A stretch of DNA of 29,574 nucleotides from Thiobacillus sp. UBA2597 (GTDB lineage: Bacteria > Pseudomonadota > Gammaproteobacteria > Burkholderiales > Thiobacillaceae): NCBI GenBank assembly GCA_002339725.1, contig DDKN01000060.1, positions 1-29,574 of the forward strand, written 5' to 3'. Position 1 is the stretch's first letter. Each line of letters begins with the position of its first letter. Positions 21,014-26,678 of this stretch are shown here, one piece after another. Position numbers and translations under genes: made by a program. The notes under the pieces were generated by a model. It was given only the letters and a program-made list of their open reading frames with translations, had not been told where the DNA came from and did no database searches.

Positions 21014-21042
21014 ATTCTAACCCTGGCCGACCCGGAAAAAAG
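21014..21042 (-). promoter_or_regulatory. Putative promoter giving a leaderless TPR-protein mRNA
   Basis: On the minus strand TAGAAT (plus 21014-21019) ends 6 bases before the ATG at 21007, which would place the transcription start at or next to the A of the ATG. The -35 region falls in the T run of the preceding terminator and is only a weak match. Confidence 0.3.
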
Positions 21043-21062
21043 GCCGCGCAGGGCGGCCTTTT
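21036..21062 (-). terminator. Intrinsic terminator after the Rieske oxygenase gene
   Basis: On the minus strand AAAAGGCCGC and GCGGCCTTTTTT form a 10-base-pair stem with a five-base loop followed by a T run, starting 25 bases after the Rieske stop at 21087. It ends that transcript and isolates the TPR-ogt-xerD genes downstream. Confidence 0.88.
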
Positions 21063-21086
21063 CGGTTCATCACGCCGGCAGCGCGT

Positions 21087-22193
21087 TCACAGATGCGGCT
21101 CGATCTGGCGGCGCAGGAACTCGTGGAAATGGACCATGCCGTCCTCCATCGGCGACTGGTACGGCCCCTCCTGGCTGATGCCCTGCTCGTAGAGCGCCTT
21201 GCGGCCCTTGTGCATGCCGTAGCAGATGTCGTCGTCCTCGATCGCGGTCTCGCGATAGGCCGCCTGCTCGGCCGCGACGAACTCGGGCTCGAACAGGGCG
21301 ATGTCCTCGGGGTAGTAGTACTCGACCACGTTCAGGCAGGACTCGATGCCGGTCGGCACGATGTGCGACACCACCAGGGTGTGCGGATACCACTCGACCA
21401 TGATGTTCGGGTAATAGGTGAGCCAGATCGCGCCGTGGGCCGGGTCCCTGCCCTCGTTGTAGCGCTTCACCTGCTCGTGCCAGCGGGCATAGACCGGGCT
21501 GCCGGACTTGGCCAGATGGTTGTTCACACCCACCGTCTGCACCGAATACCACTCGCCGTATTCCCACTTGAGGTCGTCGCAGTTGACGAAGTTGCCCAGA
21601 CCCGGGTGGTAGGGCACCACGTGATAATCTTCCAGATAGACCTCGATGAAGGTCTTCCAGTTGAAGTTGTACGGCGTGACCACGGTGCTGTGATAGACGA
21701 AGCCGGAGAAGTCGAGCTCGGCCGCGGCGGCCATGCCGGCCAGGTCCTTGAGCACGTCGCGCCGGCCGTTGAACAGCAGACCGTGCCAGGACTGCAAAGC
21801 GCTCTTGTTCAGGTGCAGGCAGGGGTTGTTGGGAAAGTGCGGCGCGCCCTTGAGCTGGCCGTCGAGATCGTAGGTCCAGCGGTGGAAGGGGCAGACGATG
21901 TGCTGGGCATTGCCGCGGCCCTTGAGCATCTGGGCCTGGCGATGGCGGCAGACGTTGGACAGGAGCTCGACGCCGCCATCGTTGCGCACCAGCATCTTGC
22001 CGCCGCCGTTCAGCCAGTCGAGCACCTGGTAGTCGCCCAAATTGGGCACCATCAGCTCATGGCCGACATAGCCCGGCCCCTGCTGGAACAGCAGTTGCAT
22101 TTCCAGTTCGTAGATCTTGGGGTCGAAATACCAGTTCACGGTCAGGGCCGGACTGGTTTTCGTGAGAACAGAAGCGCTTGTCAGATCGGACAT
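21087..22193 (-). CDS. Rieske non-heme iron oxygenase, alpha-subunit type
   Basis: This 368-residue soluble protein has a Rieske [2Fe-2S] domain with C82/H84 (CRHRQ) and C101/H104 (CPFHRW). It also has a catalytic domain whose mononuclear iron site shows NWKTFIEVYLEDYHVVPYHPG, giving H191 and H196 as ligands. Family members hydroxylate aromatic rings or oxidatively demethylate or cleave amines such as choline, taking electrons from a ferredoxin or reductase. No reductase, ferredoxin or beta subunit lies nearby, so partner and substrate are unknown. The protein is full-length. Regulation looks unusual: the apparent promoter (-35 TTGCCC, -10 CATAAT) has a 17-base spacer made almost only of G, so slippage could switch expression. 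ATG 22193 lacks a strong Shine-Dalgarno sequence. Confidence 0.93.
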   Translation of the reverse strand: MSDLTSASVLTKTSPALTVNWYFDPKIYELEMQLLFQQGPGYVGHELMVPNLGDYQVLDWLNGGGKMLVRNDGGVELLSNVCRHRQAQMLKGRGNAQHIVCPFHRWTYDLDGQLKGAPHFPNNPCLHLNKSALQSWHGLLFNGRRDVLKDLAGMAAAAELDFSGFVYHSTVVTPYNFNWKTFIEVYLEDYHVVPYHPGLGNFVNCDDLKWEYGEWYSVQTVGVNNHLAKSGSPVYARWHEQVKRYNEGRDPAHGAIWLTYYPNIMVEWYPHTLVVSHIVPTGIESCLNVVEYYYPEDIALFEPEFVAAEQAAYRETAIEDDDICYGMHKGRKALYEQGISQEGPYQSPMEDGMVHFHEFLRRQIEPHL

Positions 22194-22227
22194 GGCCCAT
22201 TCCCAAAAAGGAATCGCGGTTGATCAA

Positions 22228-22254
22228 GGGGGAGGGGATTATGCCCCCCTCCCC
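22228..22254. repeat. G/C-only inverted repeat overlapping the Rieske promoter
   Basis: GGGGGAGGGG (22228-22237) and CCCCCTCCCC (22245-22254) can pair perfectly over 10 bases around ATTATGC. That exposes the -10 box in the loop. A C9 homopolymer continues to 22259. The tract is purine/pyrimidine-segregated and may form hairpin or quadruplex structure. Confidence 0.7.
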
Positions 22255-22266
22255 CCCCCGGGGCAA
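22238..22266 (-). promoter_or_regulatory. Putative poly-G-spacer (phase-variable) promoter of the Rieske gene
   Basis: On the minus strand TTGCCC (plus 22261-22266) and CATAAT (plus 22238-22243) are separated by exactly 17 bases composed of one C, nine G, one A and six G. The start codon at 22193 lies 44 bases beyond the -10 box. Homopolymeric G spacers are the basis of phase variation at the Neisseria porA promoter. Confidence 0.5.
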
Positions 22267-22415
22267 GCCGATTTCGCCCGGCACACAATTCCGACCGGGC
22301 TGGTCAACCATTGGCCCGCTTGTTTCCGGACGGGCTTGAACTAGAGTGAACCCGAGCATCCCATCGAATGAACGGCTCTGCCGTCATCTCTCAACTATCA
22401 GAATAAGGAGACACC

Positions 22416-22835
22416 ATGAAGCGAATCCTCGTTGCAGTGGACGGTTCGGCCGAGTCCAACAAGGCCTTGGATTATGCGGCCAACCTGGCCAAATCCGAGC
22501 AGGCAGAACTGCTGGTGGTCAATGTGACCGAAGACTTCTGTCCGGTCGGCCTGGTGGAGCTCGACATCCAGACCATGCTCGATATCGCCAAAAAGGAGTC
22601 GGACGCGGTGCTGGCCGCCGCCTTGAGCCGGGCCCAAGCCGCCGGCGCCCAGGCCCGCGGCATCATCGAGACCGGTTCCCCGGCCGATGTCATCGACACG
22701 ATCGCCAAACGGGAAAATGTCGATACCGTGGTGGTGGGCTCGCACGGCAAGCACGGGGCGCGCAAGGTGGCGCTGGGCAGCGTGTCGAGCCGGGTGGTCG
22801 AGTGGTCCCCCTGCACCGTGATCGTCGTGAAATAA
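22416..22835 (+). CDS. Universal stress protein (UspA family, ATP-binding type)
   Basis: The 139-residue protein has the USP fold start MKRILVAVDGS (D9 at the nucleotide site) and the complete ATP-binding signature G-x2-G-x9-G-S/T at G108, G111, G121 and S122 in GSHGKHGARKVALGSVSSR. USPs act as stress or energy sensors, often binding to and regulating a partner protein, and are commonly encoded beside transporters. AAGGAG lies 6 bases before ATG 22416. It is the first gene of a plus-strand set with a 49-residue membrane peptide (21 bases later) and a YeiH-family transporter. I infer that it regulates that transporter. A weak promoter candidate (TTGTTT/TAGAGT, about 22320-22347) precedes it. 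Confidence 0.94.
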   Translation: MKRILVAVDGSAESNKALDYAANLAKSEQAELLVVNVTEDFCPVGLVELDIQTMLDIAKKESDAVLAAALSRAQAAGAQARGIIETGSPADVIDTIAKRENVDTVVVGSHGKHGARKVALGSVSSRVVEWSPCTVIVVK

Positions 22836-22856
22836 GTCCAGCGCAAGGAGGAAACC

Positions 22857-23006
22857 ATGAGCGAAGAACTGCAAAAAAAGGCAACGGAGACCTTTTCCGC
22901 CGAACGCAAGGAAGACATCTTCGTTTTGATCGTGGCCGCCGTCGTCGTCATCCTGGTGCTCACCGGCGTCATCGGCAAGGACTTCTACAAGTCCCTCTTT
23001 TTCTGA
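22857..23006 (+). CDS. 49-residue single-helix membrane peptide beside the YeiH-type transporter
   Basis: This reading frame is short but well supported: ATG 22857 has a strong AAGGAGGAAACC ribosome binding site 3-14 bases upstream, and the frame ends at TGA 23006. The product starts MSEELQKKATETFSAERKE, an acidic/basic amphipathic segment. A single strongly hydrophobic helix follows at about residues 20-38 (DIFVLIVAAVVVILVLTGV), then a short tail GKDFYKSLFF. It lies between the universal stress protein and the transporter, 30 bases before the latter, so it is probably a small subunit or stabiliser of the transporter. I do not recognise a named family, and the role is inference from position. 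Confidence 0.8.
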   Translation: MSEELQKKATETFSAERKEDIFVLIVAAVVVILVLTGVIGKDFYKSLFF

Positions 23007-23036
23007 TCATTCAACCAGTTGGCGAAGGAGACGATC

Positions 23037-24413
23037 ATGGCGGGTGGTGGAATCGGTGTCGAATACAGTCTGCGCGGGCTGCCCAAGATGTTGCCCGGCC
23101 TTATTCTCTGCGTGATCTTCGGCTGGCTGGCCCTGCAATGGGACACCACCATCCACGCCTGGGAAAAGGATGCGAAGGAATCGGAAAAGATCCTCAAGTC
23201 CTGGGACGAGGGCAAGCCTGTGCTGCCCTACGCGGACTACGTGCAGAAGGCCAAGGACGGCTTCGCCAAGAAGGAGGCGGAATTCAAAGCGAAGAAGGCC
23301 GAGTACGAGGCGCACGTGGCCGCCCTGCCGGCAGGTGAAAAACCGACCCTGAAAGAACCCAAGAAACCGAGCAAGCCACACCTTTTGCAGCAGGCCGACT
23401 ACGACAAGCTGGCACAGACCAAGTCGGTGGACGGCAAGTTCGCCTTCGGCAAGTTGATGATCGAGTTCCAGCTCACCTATGTGGCGGTGCTGCTGCTGGT
23501 GGGCATGGTGATCCGCAATACCATCGGCCTGCCCGATTTCCTGAAGGCCGGCACGGTGGCGGCACGCCCCCTGATCAAGCCTGGCATCATCATCCTGGGG
23601 GCCTACTACCTGTGGTCCAATGTGTTCAAGGTCGGTGCGATCAGTCTGGCCTTGATCGTCGCCTTCGTGCTGGGCACCGCCATCCTGGTCTCGATCTGGG
23701 GCCGCCGGGCCAAGGTGGATGACGGTCTGGCCGGCGTGATGGGGGCCGGGGTCGGGGTCTGCGGCGTCTCCGCCGCCGTGGCCGTGGCGCCGGTGGTCAA
23801 CGCCAAGCCGCGTGACTTCTTCTACGCCATCGGCACCATTCTGTTGTTCGGCACCATCGCCCTGTTCACCTTCCCCTACATCGGACAGGCCCTGGGCATG
23901 AGCGAGCCGGTATTCGGCGCCTGGGTCGGCACCTCCATCCTCAACACCGCGCAACTGGTGGCGGCCGCCACTTGGTATGGTCACGATGCCCTGCTCACCG
24001 CCAACATCCTCAACATCGTCCGGGTGGCCTTCATTCCGCTGGTGGTGCTCTGGGCCATCTACTACTACGTGGTCAGACCGGTCGTGGCGGCGGGCGGCGC
24101 GGCCGAGAAGGTCGACCACTGGCAGGTGATCAAGGACAAGTTTCCGATCTTCATCTTTGGTTTCTTCATCATGGTCACCCTGAACGAATTCGGCGTCTTC
24201 ACCGAGGATCAGACCAAGATCCTCGCCGGCGACCTGCTCAAGCTGTTCTTCGCGGTGGGCTTCGCCGGGGTCGGCCTCAACATCGCGTTCGACGATCTGC
24301 GCAAGGCGGGCGGCGCGGCGTTCATGGTCGGCTTCGTCTCCGCCACCCTGAAGGCGGTCCTGGCCGCGATCGTGGTCATCGCCCTGGGCACCGAAGTCTT
24401 CGCGGTGAAATAA
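23037..24413 (+). CDS. YeiH/UPF0324-family transporter with a large lysine-rich insert
   Basis: The 458-residue membrane protein belongs to the YeiH (putative sulfate exporter, UPF0324) family. Signatures are GAGVGVCGVSAAVAVAPVV (237-255), FGTIALFTFPYIG (271-283) and FGAWVGTSILNTAQLVAAA (293-311). The known family has about 340 residues and about ten helices. Here residues 20-34 form a first helix, and a soluble, Lys/Glu/Ala-rich, coiled-coil-like segment (about 38-142) follows before the conserved helices. That extra domain is unusual. I chose ATG 23037 because AAGGAG lies 8 bases upstream; a TTG at 23019 is upstream of that site. The substrate is untested in most members; a sulfur anion fits the suspected sulfur-oxidiser background. 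It is cotranscribed with the small peptide and followed by a terminator. Confidence 0.88.
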   Translation: MAGGGIGVEYSLRGLPKMLPGLILCVIFGWLALQWDTTIHAWEKDAKESEKILKSWDEGKPVLPYADYVQKAKDGFAKKEAEFKAKKAEYEAHVAALPAGEKPTLKEPKKPSKPHLLQQADYDKLAQTKSVDGKFAFGKLMIEFQLTYVAVLLLVGMVIRNTIGLPDFLKAGTVAARPLIKPGIIILGAYYLWSNVFKVGAISLALIVAFVLGTAILVSIWGRRAKVDDGLAGVMGAGVGVCGVSAAVAVAPVVNAKPRDFFYAIGTILLFGTIALFTFPYIGQALGMSEPVFGAWVGTSILNTAQLVAAATWYGHDALLTANILNIVRVAFIPLVVLWAIYYYVVRPVVAAGGAAEKVDHWQVIKDKFPIFIFGFFIMVTLNEFGVFTEDQTKILAGDLLKLFFAVGFAGVGLNIAFDDLRKAGGAAFMVGFVSATLKAVLAAIVVIALGTEVFAVK

Positions 24414-24429
24414 GGCCGCGCCACAATGC

Positions 24430-24460
24430 AAACCGGCGGATTTGGTCCGCCGGTTTTTTT
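24430..24460 (+). terminator. Intrinsic terminator after the YeiH-type gene, abutting the next start codon
   Basis: AAACCGGCGGA and TCCGCCGGTTT pair over 11 bases around TTTGG, followed by a run of seven T ending at 24460. The next gene starts with ATG at 24461, the very next base. It is a strong terminator by structure, yet it occupies the whole translation-initiation region of the following gene. Confidence 0.88.
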
Positions 24461-24916
24461 ATGGATACCGCGATCAAAACACTTCTGCTCTGCGTCGACG
24501 GCGAGCCGCACAGCGACAAGGCCGTGCGCTACGCCATCGACCTGGCCGCCGGCCTGAACGCGGAGGTGACCGCGCTGTACGTGGTCGATCCTTTCCTGCA
24601 GAAATTCACCCACGAAATCTACGCCGTGAACCGCGCCGAATGCCGCGCCCATCTCGAGCGCGCCCTGACCGCCGAAGGGCAGGCGGCGCTCGATGCCTTT
24701 GCCGGGCAGGCGCGGCGCGCCGGCATCCGCCATCACACCCGGATGCGCCAGGGCGATCCGCTGGCGGTCATCCTGGCCGAGTCCGCCAGTCTGGCCAGCG
24801 ATTTGGTGGTGCTGGGCGGCAAGCCGCTCAAGGGCTGGCACCAGCGCTTCGCCTCGCGCAAGCTGCCCGAGCGCCTGAACCGGGTGATCGAGCGCCCGCT
24901 CCTGGTGGTGCGTTGA
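24461..24916 (+). CDS. Divergent universal stress protein
   Basis: The 151-residue protein has the USP start KTLLLCVDGEPHSDKAVRYAIDLA and the late VVLGGKPLKGWHQR strand, so the fold is recognisable. Unlike the first USP in this window, it lacks the G-x9-G-S/T part of the nucleotide motif (KGWHQRFASRKLPERL replaces it), so ATP binding is doubtful. ATG 24461 immediately follows a terminator T run, leaving no Shine-Dalgarno sequence and no room for a normal leader. A U-rich leader can recruit ribosomal protein S1, which may explain initiation. No alternative start is convincing. Its TGA overlaps the ATG of the next gene (TGATG), so the two are coupled. Confidence 0.88.
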   Translation: MDTAIKTLLLCVDGEPHSDKAVRYAIDLAAGLNAEVTALYVVDPFLQKFTHEIYAVNRAECRAHLERALTAEGQAALDAFAGQARRAGIRHHTRMRQGDPLAVILAESASLASDLVVLGGKPLKGWHQRFASRKLPERLNRVIERPLLVVR

Positions 24917-25482
24917 TGGATGCCTGGGAGATTCGCTTTGCCCTGCCGGTCTCGCGCGCGGAGGCGCTGCGCTGCTTTCCGCCGCTCGATACCTGGCTGC
25001 GGCTCAATCCGCAATGGTCGGTGTTGGCCCTGAAACCAGCGCCCGAGGCCGGCCGCTATGCCCTGCAGGTGCGCGACGAGGCCAGCGAGACGGAGATCGC
25101 CTATCGCGCCGATTTCAGCCAGGATGCAGCAAGCGGCATCTGGCGCCTGGACCTGGCCGACGCGCAGGATACGCGCCGAATCGAGGTTTACCTGGACGAG
25201 ACGGCGGCTGGGACGCAGCTGGTCTACCGCGAGGCCGGGGTGCCGGCCGATGCTCGCGCCACGCGCACCAATCTGGCCCTGTGGCACCGCAGCACCCTGG
25301 ATTATCTGCTGTTGACTTCACGCCGCGACCTCAGGGCGCGCCTGATGAAATTTCTGCTCGACCGGGTCTGGCTGCGCATGAGCCAACCCGGGCGACGCAT
25401 TGCCTTCATGATCATCGCCTCGGAGATCGCCGCCCTCGCCCTGCTCCTGCTCTGGCTGGCCTGGATGGCGCTGTTCGAATGA
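24916..25482 (+). CDS. SRPBCC-like domain protein with C-terminal membrane anchor, function unknown
   Basis: I do not recognise a named family. The 188-residue product begins with alternating beta strands (WEIRFALPVSRAEALRCFPPLDTWLRLNPQW, YALQVRDEASETEIAYRADF, RIEVYLDETAAGTQLVYREAG). These match the pattern of a START/SRPBCC (Bet v1-like) lipid- or ligand-binding fold, where an Asn-Pro after helix 1 and a helix near the C-terminus are common. A charged helix (about 125-150) and one strongly hydrophobic helix (about 163-185) end the protein, so it is likely tail-anchored in the inner membrane. The start ATG overlaps the stop of the divergent stress protein by one base, implying fixed stoichiometry and a shared role. 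Function is inference only. Confidence 0.8.
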   Translation: MDAWEIRFALPVSRAEALRCFPPLDTWLRLNPQWSVLALKPAPEAGRYALQVRDEASETEIAYRADFSQDAASGIWRLDLADAQDTRRIEVYLDETAAGTQLVYREAGVPADARATRTNLALWHRSTLDYLLLTSRRDLRARLMKFLLDRVWLRMSQPGRRIAFMIIASEIAALALLLLWLAWMALFE

Positions 25483-25549
25483 CGTTGCGCGGCATGACTT
25501 GACGCGCGGGCCTGGGCTATCATTCGGCTTTAGCGTCGATGCCACCGCC

Positions 25550-25795
25550 ATGAGCAAGCCCAGCAAGACCGCCCCCCCGAAAGACTTCGAAAGCGCCCTG
25601 GCCGAACTGGAAGGTTTGGTCGAGCGCATGGAATCCGGCCAGCTGCCGCTGGAGGAATCACTCGCGGCCTACCGGCGCGGCATCGAACTGACCACCTACT
25701 GCCAGCAGAAGCTGAACGCGGCCGAGCAACAGGTGAAGCTGCTCGAAGGCGGCAGCCTGAAGGAATTCCAGGCAGAAAGCGACAGCGATGAGTAG
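25550..25795 (+). CDS. xseB: Exodeoxyribonuclease VII small subunit XseB
   Basis: XseB joins XseA to form exonuclease VII, which degrades single-stranded DNA. The 81-residue protein has the family core FESALAELEGLVERMESGQLPLEESLAAYRRGIEL in two conserved blocks and the typical C-terminal LNAAEQQVKLLE helix. ATG 25550 gives MSKPSK and the family length; an upstream start at 25499 adds an unconserved 17-residue lead. A possible promoter, TTGACG at 25499-25504 with TATCAT at 25519-25524, has only 14 bases between the boxes, so it is weak. The stop overlaps the ispA start by 8 bases, as in the conserved xseB-ispA-dxs operon. Confidence 0.95.
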   Translation: MSKPSKTAPPKDFESALAELEGLVERMESGQLPLEESLAAYRRGIELTTYCQQKLNAAEQQVKLLEGGSLKEFQAESDSDE

Positions 25796-26678
25796 CTTTG
25801 CCGCCTGGGCTAAAACGGCTCAGGAGCGCACCGAGGCCGCCCTGGCCCGCTGTCTGCCCGCCACCACCCTCGCCCCCGAGCGCCTGCACGAGGCGATGCG
25901 CTATGTCAGCCTGGGCGGCGGCAAGCGCATCCGCCCCATGCTCGCCTTCGCCGCCGGCGAGGCGGTCGGCGCCGCAGCGGAAAAGATCGAGCCGGCCGCC
26001 TGCGCCGTGGAGCTGATCCACATCTATTCGCTCACCCACGACGATCTGCCGTGCATGGATGACGACGATCTGCGCCGGGGCAAGCCGACCTGCCACGTCC
26101 ATTACGACGAGGCCACCGCACTGCTGGTGGGCGATGCCCTGCAGAGCCTGGCCTTCGAGGTGTTGGCCACACCCGGCCTGTTTGCCGATGCCGCGGTCCA
26201 GGTCGAGATGCTGCATCTATTGGCCCACGCCGCCGGCTCGCGCGGTATGTGCGGCGGCCAGGCGGTCGATCTGGCCAGCACCGGCAAGCAGCTCGAGCTG
26301 GCCGAACTGGAGTTCATGCACATCCACAAGACCGGCGCCCTGATCCGGGCCGCCGTGCTGCTTGGCGCGCTCGCCGCCGGCCGGCTCGACGCCGAGGCCC
26401 GTGCCCGGCTGGAACACTATGCCAAGTGCATCGGTCTTGCCTTCCAGGTGATGGACGACGTGCTCGACGCCGAGGCCAGCACCGCCACTCTAGGCAAGAC
26501 CGCCGGCAAGGACGCCGCCCAGGGCAAGGCCACCTATCTCACCCTGATGCCGGCCCGGGATGCCCGCGCCTACGCCCGGGAACTGGTCGACGACGCCGTC
26601 GTCGCGGCCGGCCACTTCGGGTCGCGCGGCGAACGCCTGGCCGACATCGCCCGCTTCATCGTGGAGAGGTCATATTGA
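25788..26678 (+). CDS. ispA: Farnesyl diphosphate synthase IspA
   Basis: IspA condenses isopentenyl diphosphate with dimethylallyl and then geranyl diphosphate to give farnesyl diphosphate, the precursor of ubiquinone side chains, undecaprenyl phosphate and haem O. The 296 residues carry the first aspartate-rich motif HDDLPCMDDDDLRRGKPT (D85, D86, D91) and the second VMDDVLD (D223, D224, D227), with GGGKRIRP near residue 43-50. The length and motifs fit the class II bacterial enzyme. The start overlaps xseB by 8 bases and the end overlaps the dxs start by four, so the three genes are tightly coupled. Confidence 0.96.
   Translation: MSSFAAWAKTAQERTEAALARCLPATTLAPERLHEAMRYVSLGGGKRIRPMLAFAAGEAVGAAAEKIEPAACAVELIHIYSLTHDDLPCMDDDDLRRGKPTCHVHYDEATALLVGDALQSLAFEVLATPGLFADAAVQVEMLHLLAHAAGSRGMCGGQAVDLASTGKQLELAELEFMHIHKTGALIRAAVLLGALAAGRLDAEARARLEHYAKCIGLAFQVMDDVLDAEASTATLGKTAGKDAAQGKATYLTLMPARDARAYARELVDDAVVAAGHFGSRGERLADIARFIVERSY

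Noticed and set aside
22244..22260. Poly-G tract as a pure sequencing artefact
   Set aside because: Its exact 17-base fit between two promoter boxes makes a real element more likely, though the tract length should be confirmed in raw reads.
22346..23338. 330-residue plus-strand frame across the stress protein, small peptide and transporter
   Set aside because: It runs through three genes with strong ribosome binding sites in another phase and carries no motif.
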